Assembly (NCBI GenBank): GCA_036245525.1
Contig: BTPG01000005.1
Coordinates: 181,894,245 to 181,958,244, forward strand
From: Semisulcospira habei
Lineage: Eukaryota > Mollusca > Gastropoda > Semisulcospiridae
Length of the DNA stretch: 64,000 nucleotides
Reading direction: 5' to 3'
The position numbers and the translations under genes were made by a program. Below the pieces are notes generated by a model that made no database searches, was not told the DNA's origin, and saw only the letters and a list, made by a program, of their open reading frames with translations. Of this stretch, positions 1 through 9,962 are shown in pieces. Position 1 is the stretch's first letter. The number at the start of each line of letters is the position of its first letter.

Positions 1-4
1 CTCG

Positions 5-98
<94 letters not shown>
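1..98. repeat. (CT)n-(CA)n compound microsatellite
   Basis: A CT-dinucleotide run passes directly into a CA run at the left edge of the window. The array may extend beyond the window. Confidence 0.95.
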
Positions 99-103
<5 letters not shown>

Positions 104-227
104 GCATCTTCAAACACTTCAATACACTCAGTTAGAATGTAATATCATAAACCATTAATACATTGGGCCCTAAAGTTGAAATTAAAAAAAATAATGAGTG
201 TTATCCATATACCACTTTAGTTGATAG

Positions 228-322
228 ATCGACCATGATAGTTCAAGGTAGGTGCCAGTATAGCTTAGCGCCTAGAGGTGCCAAGTTGTTCTGACACCAC
301 CCTTGAACTGGCATGGTCAGTA
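228..322. repeat. Family B hairpin, diverged
   Basis: The left arm carries GACCATGATAGTTCAAGG and the right arm ACCCTTGAACTGGCATGGTC around a GCGCC centre. Arms are imperfect (GTATAG against TTGTTC). No TTAA ends are clear, so this is an older or eroded copy. Confidence 0.8.
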
Positions 323-367
323 GTCCTGTTGTTGTATATATCAGTTGGCTGTTTCATAATGATCCAT

Positions 368-576
368 TTAACTACTCACTGCTGATAACAAAGGGAACAC
401 AATCTAAAGGCAAGAGACCTAGATCCTCATGAGCCCCCGCAGTTGCGGGGGCTCATGAGGATCTATGCCTCTTTGCATCCATGTTTCTTGGACAGCTGGG
501 GATCGTAGTCGTTGCCGAATTGACAAAGAATTCAGAAACAATTGTAATCTTCGTCCACTGGCAGTGACGGGGTTAA
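368..576. mobile_element. Family A piggyBac-like MITE with TTAA ends
   Basis: A near-perfect hairpin (412-476) has arms containing TAGATCCTCATGAGC around a CGCAGTTGCG centre. It lies in a larger unit that starts TTAACTACTCACTGC (TTAA 368-371) and ends GGCAGTGACGGGGTTAA (TTAA 573-576). TTAA duplication with C-rich/G-rich ends is the piggyBac pattern. It encodes no protein and would depend on a transposase elsewhere. Confidence 0.7.
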
Positions 577-924
577 TAATGAGCGATGACCACTCTCTTT
601 CTAACGTCATGTCTCGTCTCCCCGCGCCTCCCCCCCCCCCTGCTCCCCAAACACCCCCCCCCCCTACGCCACCCCTCACCCCTCAGCCTCTCCTGGATAA
701 AAAGCACTTCATCATCCATGAAATTCAAGGCGCCCCAAGGCTCCTAGACTTTGCTTAGTGTGCATTGTGTGTTTACACTGCCCACTCCGCCATCAGTTAG
801 AGGCCCTCCATCACGACATGTAGTCTGCTTTAGGAACCCGTGCGGCCAGACTGATAGGGCTTGAACCTACCTCCACTGGACAAGGTGTGGACAGAGTGTC
901 CTTTGGCACAGAGTATCTTCTGGC

Positions 925-1502
925 CGTGCCTCCGTTGTTGTATTTATGCACAGTATCTATTTGATCGGCTCCAGAGAGTCCAAAATTCCGCCGCATGTAT
1001 GGTCATGAAAGCGAAAAAGTCAGAGCAGGTCTCTCCCATACTGCACGCTCTCCACTGGTTGCCAGTCCAGGAGAGAGTAAAACACAAAGTCTCAAGTTGT
1101 CCATTTGTCATGTTTCCCTTTCTGCCACATGACCCACTTACCTCTCAGAGCTCCTTCACCGTTATATCCCTTCCACGCAGTTGCGCAGTTCGTCTGACAA
1201 TAAAATGCTTCGGATTTCTACAGTAAGGTCTAAAGGATTTGGGCAGAGGTCTTTTTCTTACTAGGGTCCATCAGTCTGGAATGATCTTCCTAAATCCTTG
1301 AGTCCCGTGCCAGTGTAAAACGCTGTCTTACAACACATCATTTCCCACCGTGACTATCAGTGTTCATGCATTTAGTCATTTTCTGTTTTTTAGTGTGATT
1401 GTACATGTGGATTTGGTTTTGTCACTTTTTGTGTAATATTTTTCTTGTTCATATGTACGGAGCCTAGAGCATCTTACCATGTATAGGCGCCTTATGAATC
1501 CT
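925..1502 (+). pseudogene. 3' end of a CR1/L2-like non-LTR retrotransposon, decayed
   Basis: One frame reads FDRLQRVQNSA, then HWLPVQERVK. This is the C-terminal signature following the reverse transcriptase in CR1/L2-type LINEs (RLQRVQN, then HWLPV about 25 residues later). The frame breaks near 1226. Conserved words such as VWNDLP continue in other frames to about 1370. A 3' untranslated stretch then leads to a (TTA)n tail. The upstream RT domain is absent, so this is a 5'-truncated dead copy. The clade call is tentative because the same signature occurs in related clades. Confidence 0.65.
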
Positions 1503-1503
1503 C

Positions 1504-1601
<98 letters not shown>
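1503..1601. repeat. (TTA)n tail of the upstream LINE remnant
   Basis: About 33 pure TTA units follow directly after GCGCCTTATGAATCCTCTT. Several other retroelement ends here (37.05, 41.66 and 62.3 kb) also end in GCGC...TA(T)AA... then ATT repeats. Confidence 0.9.
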
Positions 1602-1854
1602 GCATTACTTCGTTTTCGCACTACTTCTATATTTGAAAGACCCGTATACCTGGGCCACACTTCTTGTAGGCCCAGACGCAGATAGGCTCAGCAGAGCTAT
1701 TGTAACGAGACACTAAAAGACACAATAATAATTAGAAAAAAAAAGCAGCCGTGATAAACAGACTGTAAGTGATACTTTAGTTTAATTTTTGCATTAGGCG
1801 TATCGGACAGTATGCTCATGCTTCGTATCCATTCGCCAAAAATCGGGCTTGGAA

Positions 1855-1911
1855 CCCCCCCCCCCCCCAACCCCCCCAACCCCCCCCCCAACCCCCCTCC
1901 CCCCCACCCCT
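1855..1911. repeat. Poly-C low-complexity tract
   Basis: C-runs broken by AA pairs. Glycine-rich frames read from the other strand here are artefacts. Confidence 0.9.
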
Positions 1912-2174
1912 GGTGTTTAGTTTTCTGAAAGTTTGGGGCACACCTCTCCTGAAAGTCTTCCCGCTACGTACAGGAAGCAGACAGGATATTGATAAGCAGA
2001 AACACTGAACGATGAGCTCCCGATGCACGAGGGGCACGAGGGACATAGATGTCAATAGAAAATATTCAGGATTATCTGCAGCTTGTTTCTGACAAACACA
2101 TATGTACCTGGGACCTTTTTTGCTTGCAGATAGGTTCCTCACGCAGCCGGATTTGACTTATGAAATTAGAACTT

Positions 2175-2243
2175 GCAAGAGGCATAGATGTTCATGTGCC
2201 CCCGCCGCTGGCGGGGGCGCTTGAGCATCTATGCCTCTTCAAG
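2175..2243. repeat. Family A hairpin, variant
   Basis: Arms GCAAGAGGCATAGATG and CATCTATGCCTCTTC fold around CCCCCGCC/GGCGGGGG. TGTTCATG on the left against TTGAGCAT on the right shows partly concordant change. Confidence 0.85.
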
Positions 2244-2365
2244 ACAGGTTGGCGGCATTCTCGGAGTGAATATTAACTGCACCTGTAAGTTGGAGAGGTC
2301 TGAAGATGTCTGGCGACAGATACTCACTTTGGATGCTTAAACATTTCCAACGCATGCCACCACTT

Positions 2366-2424
2366 TCCCGATGCGCAAAAGGCCATCGGGCTGACGTCGG
2401 CCCGATGGCCTTTTGCGCACTGGG
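2366..2424. repeat. Family E hairpin (GCGCAAAAGGCCATCGGG)
   Basis: Perfect 19-bp arms (2372-2390 and 2401-2419) flank a GACGTC-centred core. The outer bases CCCGATGCG and GCACTGGG extend the pairing imperfectly. Relatives are at 19.9 and 31.0 kb. Confidence 0.9.
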
Positions 2425-2556
2425 TTATCTTTTTGGCTGTTGCGAGCAGACCATCTTTTCTAGCTCAGCTCCGTCAATCAAAGTTGACAACCGTGATGCC
2501 TTTGTTTTTTTTATAGTCAATACACCGTTGCAGACTGTGCAACCATGCACATATTG

Positions 2557-2636
2557 TTAACTCATTCGAGACGTGCCGCCTCCGGATACGCGACATAAGC
2601 CGCGTATCCGGAGGCGGCACGTCTCGAATGTGTCAA
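2557..2636. mobile_element. Family D hairpin MITE, TTAA at the left end
   Basis: A long perfect inverted repeat, ATTCGAGACGTGCCGCCTCC against its complement, starts after TTAA (2557-2560) and CTC. The right end reads GTGTCAAC, so its TTAA is mutated. A smaller relative at 45709-45762 keeps TTAA at both ends. Confidence 0.75.
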
Positions 2637-2860
2637 CAGAGGTCTCTCAAGCAATAGTATTGCAAGTCATATTGCAACTGCCGTCAAAATGGCCGAGGAT
2701 GGAGCTACTTTTGGCTCACTGACCCAGGAAAGGTTGTCAAAAATGGACCGTGGCAGACCAAAAGGATGATGGCACTGGTGATGCTGCTGCTTCTGTTGGT
2801 GATGGTGATTTGATTGTTTGTGGGATTTGTTGTCGATGTTGCTATCGCTATACCGCCCTG

Positions 2861-3060
2861 GCTGCCGTTATTTGCAGAGAATAACCCAAAGAAATAAAGA
2901 AGCACGTTTAGAAAAGGCAGTTACAACATATTCATTAATCATAAACTGTTTGTGTAGTTTCAAAAATTGTAATATTAATAAATTATATTGTAACTGTCTT
3001 TTCTAAGCGTGTTTCTTTCTTCGTTGGGTAATTTTCTGCATTTTACACGCTTGGCAGTCA
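2861..3060. mobile_element. Family C foldback element
   Basis: The left arm (about 2861-2935) contains TTTGCAGAGAATAACCCAAA and AGAAAAGGCAGTTACAACA. The right arm (about 2985-3060) contains TTGTAACTGTCTTTTCTAAG, CGTTGGGTAATTTTCTGCA and ACACGCTTGGCAGT. The arms are complementary over about 70 bp with a roughly 50-bp AT-rich loop. Other copies lie at 56.03-56.20 kb and the right window edge; half copies lie at 3.2, 3.9 and 62.5 kb. Confidence 0.75.
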
Positions 3061-3122
3061 CCTGTATGTCCTGGACTCCGTTATTTCTGCTTGAAACCAA
3101 TAGGTCCATAACAATGAAAATA

Positions 3123-3251
3123 ATAAGTAGCGGCTAATCTCTATGTTTGTTTGTTTGTCTATTTTGACAAAGGGTATTTACCCGAAATATTAATAAATTG
3201 TGTTGTACCCGTCTTTTCTAAGCGTGTTTCTTTCTCCGTTGGGTACTTCTT
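3123..3251 (+). repeat. 129-bp direct repeat, copy 1 (LTR-like)
   Basis: Starts ATAAGTAGCGGCTAATCTCT and ends GGGTACTTCTT; it is repeated at 3821-3949 with essentially no differences. It contains a possible degraded hammerhead-like core, TTGACAAA-GGGT-ATTT-ACCC-GAAA, followed by TATTAATAAA and a family C right arm. Such repeats around a Penelope-like fragment resemble the pseudo-LTRs of that class. Confidence 0.8.
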
Positions 3252-3820
3252 TGCATATTACACGCTTGGCAGTCACCTTTTTGGTCTGGATTGATTATTT
3301 CTCTTTGACTGCATCTCCATGTTTGTCTCGTTTTCCTTGTCCTAGCATGCCTTCGTCAGCTTTTTTCACTGGCTTGCATTCACGTTTGGTTTCACGTTTT
3401 GCTTTTTTACCACCGATTCTTTTCTTTTTGTCCTTTTCTTATGCTAAAACTATTTTTTCTAAAACTAAATGCTCCAGTCATCTCGCTTTTCTCAAAAAAT
3501 GTATTCGCCTTCGTATTATTCCTGTTGGTTTTCAGCTTAAACATTCTCCTTCCGATCTGAATAATTCTTCTCTTTTGCAGGCGACTAACACAATTCTTGA
3601 AAAAAACTAGCTTTAAGTTAATGACGTGTCACATTCAGTCATTAAATCACAAGATCTCCGATCTTGACTCCACTCTTGTTATCTTGAAGAGACAGCTGAT
3701 TCAGCTGTGTGATATTCATACTGTCTTCTTAATTAAATCTGTTGTGCATGATTTTAATACTCTTGTGCATGCCCATGTCACTAAAACTAAAGATCATAAG
3801 CTATCCAAATTCAACACTAC
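3252..3820 (+). pseudogene. Penelope-like element protein fragment, frameshifted
   Basis: The plus-strand frame contains HLAFLKKCIRLRIIPVGFQL followed by KHSPSD. This resembles the N-terminal part of Penelope-like retroelement proteins (an HLxFLxxC segment, then a (I/V)PxGF/L motif). The frame ends at a TAG at 3608-3610, immediately after a seven-A run, and resumes one frame over as SFKLMTCHIQSLNHKISDL to the start of the second direct repeat. Only about 190 residues remain; no RT or GIY-YIG domain is present. The assignment rests on motif memory and could be wrong. Confidence 0.4.
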
Positions 3821-3949
3821 ATAAGTAGCGGCTAATCTCTATGTTTGTTTGTTTGTCTATTTTGACAAAGGGTATTTACCCGAAATATTAATAAATTGTG
3901 TTGTACCCGTCTTTTCTAAGCGTGTTTCTTTCTCCGTTGGGTACTTCTT
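3821..3949 (+). repeat. 129-bp direct repeat, copy 2 (LTR-like)
   Basis: Matches 3123-3251 from ATAAGTAGCGG to GGGTACTTCTT. The flanks diverge on both sides (CTAATGAAAA follows here, TGCATATTAC in copy 1). Its TAA terminates the preceding open frame. Confidence 0.8.
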
Positions 3950-4360
3950 CTAATGAAAATCTCGAATTTCTCAACATGGAAAACTGTAGCATTAATGACG
4001 CATCAATGATAATAATAAAAAACACCTCCATGTTGAAATAGGGAAAACGCTTCCTCGTAGCTTACACAGTTACTAGCCTCCCTTGCCATATAATTATTTG
4101 AAGAAGAAAAAAAAAAAAAAAAGAAAAGAAGAAAAAACCACCCTATCCTGGCTAAGTTAGACGGTGGTACCAGCTCCTCACAATGTCCACGCTTGCCTTA
4201 CACAACTGAGTATAAAAGTGGGCAAATACCCAATAACGCAAGCTATGAATACATGAAACCTAAGCAGTATTTAGGCATTCTGCTCGTTTGCGATCATCCC
4301 TGATACTGCAAACATCCCCATTGCACGAGGCACAGAGGCAAAAAACACCTAACTGCAGAG

Positions 4361-4418
4361 GCAAGGATCCTCACGACCCCCGCAGCTACTGAGGCTCGTG
4401 AGGTTCTATAGATTTTCC
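4361..4418. repeat. Family A hairpin, degenerate
   Basis: GAGGCAAGGATCCTCACGAC and GGCTCGTGAGGTTCTATAG keep the family A order around CCCGCAGCTACTGAGG, but many pairs are lost. Confidence 0.55.
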
Positions 4419-4503
4419 TGGCAAATTTTAACTTTATGTTCCTCATCAAGGTATGGCTGCACTGTTGGTTGAGATCACTCCCGAAGAGAAAATCACCCAA
4501 CTA

Positions 4504-4567
4504 CAAGAGGCATATATCATCATGAGCCCCCGCAATTGCGGGGGCTCATGAGGATATGTGCCTCTTG
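4504..4567. repeat. Family A hairpin
   Basis: Arms CAAGAGGCATATATCATCAT and ATGAGGATATGTGCCTCTTG surround GAGCCCCCGCAATTGCGGGG. Good symmetry with a few unpaired bases. Confidence 0.85.
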
Positions 4568-4874
4568 CTGGTTTGTATTAGATCTGTGTTTCTCACGTGG
4601 AAGTGTCGGCGTGAAAAAATTGTCACTCTGCCGAAAAAGGAAGCCATGCTGGGGTCGGTGACTGACCGGCCAGCTTTATCTTGCAGACATCTTGTCCGTA
4701 TTCGGTTTACTTCAAGAAGCGCAGGTTCCCTTTTGGGACTGGTCTGCAGTCGCAGGACTGAATGGTATCGATCGTGATAGTTTATGAGTGGTGTCTGATT
4801 GGGCGTCAGAAGAGGTGAGTTATTTATCCATTCATTCGCTCATCCGTCCGTCCATCCATTCATCCGCCCGCCCA

Positions 4875-4906
4875 TCCATCCATATCTATCTATCTATCTA
4901 TCTATA
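4875..4906 (-). repeat. (GATA)n tail of the minus-strand retrotransposon
   Basis: TATC repeats on the plus strand adjoin the 3' end of the retrotransposon fragment, so on the minus strand the element ends in a GATA-type short tandem tail. The second copy at 43.74 kb has the same kind of tail. Confidence 0.7.
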
Positions 4907-5768
4907 TCTCGTAGTCTTGCCGACCGTTGGGGCACCACTGATGACTTGACAACCAGCTCCCTCCATTCCTCTCTGTTCTCTGCCATTCTCAGCGTATCGC
5001 CCAGCTTCAGTCCTGTCCACTCTGAGATATTGTCTCCCATCTTTTCCTCTGTCTTCCTCTCCTTCGTCCTCCTTGCACAGTGCCTTGCAGGATTGTTTTG
5101 GCAAGCCCTGCTGAACGTGTGACATGCCCATACCACTTCAGTTTGCGATTTCTCACAATGGCTAATAAGTCTTCATAGGGCCCGATGGCTTGCCTGATTC
5201 TGCTTCCCACTTCCTCGTTTGTGATGTGATCTCTGTATGAAATGCCAAGCAGCCTTGAAAAACATCTCATTTCAGTGGCTTGTTTCCTCCTTTCAAGGTC
5301 TGCTATGAGGGTCCATGACTCGCAGGCATACAAGAACACTGAGATGACTAAGGAGCGCATCAGTCTGATCTTGGAGCAGAGTGTGATGTTTCTGTCCTTC
5401 CATATGGTCTTCAATCTTGTCAGTGCTGTTGTTGTCTGCGCAGTCCTGGACAGTATTTCTGGTTTTGATCCCTCATCTGTCACAATGGCTCCTAAGTATT
5501 TGAATTTTTTCTTAACTGTTTCCAGTTTTTGGCCTCCAACCATGATTTCAGTGCCAATGCCACTGGCGTTATTGATCATCAGTTTGGTCTTCTCTGCACT
5601 GATTTCCATCCCATATGCAATGGCTGTACTATCCAGCTTTTCCACCAGCTGAGCTAGCTCCTTCTTTGTTCCTGTAAGGCCATCAATGTCGTCCGCAAAG
5701 CGCAAGTTCGTGATTATTCTGCCTCCAATACTGACAGTTCCTTCATGATCTTTCAGAGCGTCCGTCAT
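4907..5768 (-). pseudogene. Non-LTR retrotransposon reverse transcriptase, C-terminal part
   Basis: The minus-strand frame (253 codons, 5768-5007) opens just before the RT catalytic box FADDIDGL, then shows the thumb region (EKTKLMINN, FKYLGAIVTDEG) and a C-terminal tail (SVFLYACESWTL, KLKWYGHV, GGRRRGRQRKRW). These mark an endonuclease/RT-type LINE, possibly RTE-like. The end of the protein (DNISEWTGLKLGDTLRMAEN) sits in the next frame. The cause is one missing C near 5031: this copy has GTCTCCCATC where 43.88 kb has GTCCTCCCATC. The upstream RT and endonuclease are missing, cut at a (CATC)n block. Confidence 0.85.
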
Positions 5769-5794
5769 GATTCTTTCCAGGAAGATGTTGATCC

Positions 5795-6225
5795 ATCCAT
5801 ATAATCAATCCAATTATCCGTCCATTCATCCTATCCGTCCATTCATCCTATCCCTCCCTGCCTCCCCTCCCCTCCCACCCACTCCCTTCCTCCCCCTCCC
5901 GCCCTCCCACCCATTCATCCATCCATCTATCTATCCATCCATCCATCCATCCATCTCATCCCACTCCACCTCCTCCCTCCCTCCCCCTCCCTCCCGCCGA
6001 CCCATCCATCCATCCATCCGCCCGTCCGTCCGTCCGTCCATCTATCCACCCATCCATCCATCCGCCCGCCCGCCGACCCATCCATCCATCCATCCGCCCG
6101 TCCGTCCGTCCGTCCGTCCATCCATCCATCTATCCACCCATCCATCCATCCGGCCGCCCGCCGACCCATCCATCCATCCGTCCGTCCGCCCGTCCGTCCG
6201 TCCGTCGTCTATCTCATCAATGTAT
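5795..6225. repeat. (CATC)n/(CGTC)n/(CGCC)n satellite-like block
   Basis: Tetranucleotide tracts alternate between CATC, CGTC and CGCC forms. Longer blocks of GCCGACCCATCCATCCATCC followed by GCCCGTCCGTCC recur two to three times. Long proline/serine or glycine/tryptophan frames here are artefacts. Confidence 0.9.
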
Positions 6226-6543
6226 TGCCCACCCACCCATCACCCATCACCCAGCTCTCTGATTCTGAAATTCCAATATTGTTCTGAAACTGTCGTAAAT
6301 AACACACACGACATGCTTGCGCCGAATCCGAGCCAGCAAAGATACTCGTTTGTACCCTTTTGCCGCCGATCGCAACGAACCCTTTTTAATGGCGTTTTTT
6401 CATTCCTCTGAAAAGCCGTCGCCCAAATCGCTCAGAATAGCTTTTTTTTTCTATCGGGTTTTTAATAGAACTACGCACGTTTCATCAAAGCGAACGTCCC
6501 CTGTCACCCCTCCGTATGAAGAATATAGATGTAAATAGAACCA

Positions 6544-6609
6544 GCAAGAGGCATAGATCCTTATGAGCCCCCGCGGATGCGGGGGCTCATGAGGATCTAT
6601 GTCGCTTGC
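6544..6609. repeat. Family A hairpin
   Basis: GCAAGAGGCATAGATCCTTA pairs with the right arm TGAGGATCTATGTCGCTTGC around CCCCCGCGGATGCGGGGG. Confidence 0.9.
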
Positions 6610-6914
6610 GACTTTGTTTTATGTGCCGCTGGAGAAGCTGTACATTGACGTGAGAGACTGAGCTTGATTTCGGACGATATTTCGCGTTTAAAATCAATAT
6701 TGGCGCTTGTTAACGTTGTTAACCTTTTTTCCTCAGTGACACGATCCGCCGTAGGCGGCACGGACCGGTTTTACTGCCGTCTGAGTGCTTGATGGGCATT
6801 TTTTACGTCTGGTTCTCCGTGGAGAACTCTGCAGTCACAGCATGAAATAAGTACTCAATTTGAACAAGATTTCACGAGTGTTTTAGTCTTCGTTCGTATT
6901 GAATTTCCATTCAG

Positions 6915-6986
6915 ATGTAACTCCCTTGTACATGCAGCCTCCTGTACTGTGAACAGTTCCGGTGGCTGCGTGCGCAAGGGGGTTAA
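6915..6986. mobile_element. Family H mini-MITE (GCAGCC...CCGGTGGCTGC)
   Basis: GTAACTCCCTTGTACATGCAGCC and CCGGTGGCTGCGTGCGCAAG then GGGGTTAA are complementary around CTGTACTGTGAACAG. TTAA is intact only on the right (6983-6986). Relatives are at 10164, 47664 and 47.95 kb. Confidence 0.65.
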
Positions 6987-7148
6987 AACAGAAGGTGGTT
7001 TACTGCATGAATATTGTCGTCGTTACGCTAAAACGTTTACGCGCTTTACTAAGACTATGAAAGAAAACCCACGTGGTCGCGGTCTTGAATACCATTGGCC
7101 TGTCCGAACATTTATTTTTTTCGAGTAAAGGTTTAGGTTGACTAGCAG

Positions 7149-7205
7149 TTAGTTAGTTATTGGGGTTTAACGCCGAGCAGGCGACTAAAGCCATCTCATG
7201 GCGAG
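7149..7205. repeat. Dispersed motif GCCGAGCAGGCGACTAA
   Basis: TAACGCCGAGCAGGCGACTAA followed by GCCATCTCATGGCGA also occurs at 18004-18042 with few changes. It is probably part of an old interspersed repeat whose limits I cannot define. Confidence 0.5.
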
Positions 7206-7354
7206 AAGGGTACAAGACTGGTCAGCCAGACTAAGAGAAAGGTCTTAAAACATGATGTAAATACAGTTTAAAAGTAATCGTAGCTAAAACTGATGTCACA
7301 CAGGTCAATCGTATTTGTCTACAGACTTTGAAAGGGCGCTGTATGACCTTTCAT

Positions 7355-7415
7355 TAGTACTTATGTGCTTCACATACGTAATTTCGAGAATCGACAGCGC
7401 TCCTAGGTCACACAT
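7355..7415. repeat. About 60-bp exact repeat, copy 1
   Basis: TAGTACTTATGTGCTTCACA to CTAGGTCACACAT reappears at about 10922-10982 with no difference that I can see, though the surroundings differ. Confidence 0.85.
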
Positions 7416-7509
7416 CGTGTAGTCGTTTGTTTACTCGAAATTATTGGAGTAGTGCGTAATTTATCATGGCGGCGGAACTCTACAGCGGTGTATTATGTTT
7501 GCGGAAATA

Positions 7510-8636
7510 ATTTTATATAATTAGCCGGCTGTTTTGCAGATCTATATGATTAGCCGGCTGTTTTGCAGATCTATATGATTAGCCGGCTGTTTTGCAGATC
7601 TGTATGATTAGCCAGCTGTTTTGCAGATCTATATGATTAGCCGGCTGTTTTCAGATCTATATGATTAGCCGACTGTTTTGCGGATCTATATCATTAGCCG
7701 ACTGTTTTCAGATCTATATCATTAGCCGACTGTTTTCAGATCTATATGATTAGCCGGCTGTTTTGCAGATCTATATCATTAGCCGACTGTTTTCAGATCT
7801 ATATGATTAGCCGACTGTTTTGCAGATCTATATGATTAGCCGGCTGTTTTGCAGATTTATATGATTAGCCGGCTGTTTTCAGATCTATATCATTAGCCGG
7901 CTGTTTTGCAGATTTATATGATTAGCCGGCTGTTTTGCGGATCTATATGATTAGCCGACTGTTTTGCAGATCTATATGATTAGCCGACTGTTTTGCAGAT
8001 CTATATGATTAGCCGGCTGTTTTGAGATCTATATCATTAGCCGGCTGTTTTGCATATCGATATGATTAGCCGACTGTTTTGCAGATCTATATGATTAGCC
8101 GGCTGTTTTGCAGATTTATATGATTAGCCAGCTGTTTTCAGATCTATATCATTAGCCGGCTGTTTTGCAGATCTATATGATTAGCCGGCTGTTTTGCGGA
8201 TCTATATGATTAGCCGGCTGTTTTGCAGATTTATATGATTAGCCGGCTGTTTTGCAGATCTATATGATTAGCCGGCTGTTTTGCAGATTTATATGATTAG
8301 CCGGCTGTTTTCAGATCTATATCATTAGCCGGCTGTTTTGCAGATCTATATCATTAGCCGACTGTTTTGCAGATCTATATGATTAGCCGACTGTTTTGCA
8401 GATCTATATGATTAGCCGGCTGTTTTGCAGATTTATATGATTAGCCGGCTGTTTTCAGATCTATATCATTAGCCGGCTGTTTTGCAGATCTATATCATTA
8501 GCCGACTGTTTTGCAGATCTATATGATTAGCCGACTGTTTTGCAGATCTATATGATTAGCCGGCTGTTTTGCAGATCTATATGATTAGCCGACTGTTTTG
8601 CAGATCTATATCATTAGCCGGCTGTTTTGCAGACCA
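7510..8636. repeat. 29-bp minisatellite, about 39 units
   Basis: The unit is GATTAGCCGGCTGTTTTGCA then GATCTATAT. Unit lengths are mainly 29 or 28 bp, the latter lacking G in TTTTGCAG. Recurrent variants are GATT/CATT, CCGGC/CCGAC and GATCTA/GATTTA. A five-unit block of 144 bp is duplicated (8287-8430 and 8431-8574). Each unit has the palindrome AGCCGGCT. There are no unique spacers, so it is not a CRISPR array. Confidence 0.95.
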
Positions 8637-8696
8637 GCCGACCGACTTGCAAGGTGTATCTCATTCAGTCCCGACACACCACAGCCAGATGTGTGG

Positions 8697-8873
8697 CTCG
8701 ACCATGATAGTTCAAGGGTGGTGCCAGAATAGCTTGACGCCTCATATAGGCGCCACGCTATTCTGGCACCACCCTTGAACTATCATGGTCGATCTGTCTC
8801 CTGAATTGTAATGCAGTCCTCAGAGGACGACTCCAAAACGTGAGGATTTGGTATCTGGGACACAATGAGTTAA
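8697..8873. mobile_element. Family B MITE beside the minisatellite
   Basis: The hairpin (8697-8796) has GACCATGATAGTTCAAGGGT arms with GCCAGAATAGCTT paired to its complement. The right end reads CACAATGAGTTAA (TTAA 8870-8873). The left end, CTCATTCAGTCCCGAC, lacks TTAA and lies about 20 bp from the last minisatellite unit. Confidence 0.8.
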
Positions 8874-8905
8874 TATTGTATCAACCACGTTTCTTTATCG
8901 GAATA

Positions 8906-9116
8906 TTAACCCATTCAGCCCGACGGCCGTATTTCCCAAAGTTTGGAGGCGTCATCTAATGACTATGCACCAGTTGTAAGAGATGGATCGACCATGATAA
9001 TTCAAGGGCAGTGCCAGATTTGCTTGGCGCACAGGCGCCAAGCTAATCTGGCACTACCCTTGAAGTATCATGGTCAACCCATCTCCTGCTGTAGTGCGTC
9101 AGGGCTGAATGGGTTT
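8906..9116. mobile_element. Family B MITE
   Basis: Starts TTAACCCATTCAGCCCGACG (TTAA 8906-8909) and ends GGGCTGAATGGGTTTA, so the right TTAA is mutated. The hairpin at 8982-9092 has GGATCGACCATGATAATTCA arms. GATTTGCTTGG on the left faces CCAAGCTAATC on the right, an uncompensated mismatch. Confidence 0.85.
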
Positions 9117-9204
9117 ACCCGTTGGCTGCAGACAAGCAAAAATAGATGATTTCTGGAAGTCAGAGGTAGGTCAGAATTGCACGTCGAAAACCAATGGATT
9201 GAAG

Positions 9205-9243
9205 GACCGGACAAACATGCGCTATGGCATTTTTTGTCCGGAC
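9205..9243. repeat. Family N short hairpin (CCGGACAAACATG)
   Basis: GGACCGGACAAACATGC pairs imperfectly with GCATTTTTTGTCCGGAC. A perfect relative is at 29506-29541. Confidence 0.6.
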
Positions 9244-9472
9244 TTTTAGTCCACTGTTTCCGTTGAAACACGTGCCTTCTGATTTCTAGACAACGTCTGT
9301 TGTGTCTTTGAAACACGCGGCAAAGTCAGCGCCACATCCACGGGACATAGATCAGTAGGGCTAGCAGGAGGCCGCAGAACCTCAATAGTACCCTGCGTCT
9401 GTGATTGAGCGTGAGGTTCTATGTTCCTTGCAGTCGGGTGGCGTCCTTTTTTTTTTCCCAGCCAGCCAACAG

Positions 9473-9686
9473 GCTAACCCCTTCTCTGTCACTGTACGTA
9501 TATTTTTGCTTCTGAAACCTTTGTTCACTTAACAACCAAAAGCCAAAACCGTCCAAGAAACATGGATACAAATTGGTCTCAGCAAGAGTCATAGATCCTC
9601 ATGAGCCCCGCAGTCGCGTGGGCTCATGAGGATCTATGCCTCTTGCAGCTGGACCGTGTTCACTTTTCTGGGCAGGGAAGGGGTTA
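9473..9686. mobile_element. Family A MITE
   Basis: Left end CTAACCCCTTCTCTGTCACTG; right end GGCAGGGAAGGGGTTAA (TTAA 9683-9686). The hairpin (9582-9646) has AGATCCTCATGAGCCC arms around CGCAGTCGCG. The left TTAA has become CTAA. Confidence 0.8.
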
Positions 9687-9962
9687 ATTCGTTGCTCCTG
9701 CGACTGAGTGAACGCATTTACGCATGTGCTAAAGTGGTTGACTTTCTTGGTACATTGGTTTTATTATAATTTAAGCAGTCTGCCCTTTGAGGCTTAAAAA
9801 AAAAAATCGATTGACGTATAACCGGACTGAGCGAATGCGCAAAAATGCGAAAAACTCAAACGACCGCTTGAAATTTCAAGCTTTGGTTGCAAAAGGTACC
9901 GCTGCTTGGTTCTGGTGGAATGTGCTCAATACTGTATGCTGAATGTCTGCAACTTAACCCTT

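Noticed and set aside
411..477. Rho-independent terminators or attenuators at the many GC-rich hairpins
   Set aside because: There are no genes or U-tracts beside them, and the same sequence recurs dozens of times with TTAA-bounded flanks, so they are mobile elements.
3123..3949. LTR retrotransposon or old viral copy
   Set aside because: The 129-bp repeats lack TG...CA ends, and no primer-binding site, gag, protease or integrase motifs are seen. A Penelope-like reading fits better.
5767..6411. 214-codon proline/serine-rich open frame
   Set aside because: It is the (CATC)n/(CGTC)n block translated.
7510..8636. CRISPR-like array of 28-29 bp repeats
   Set aside because: Units are directly contiguous with no unique spacers, there are no cas genes, and the setting is eukaryotic. 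It is a minisatellite.
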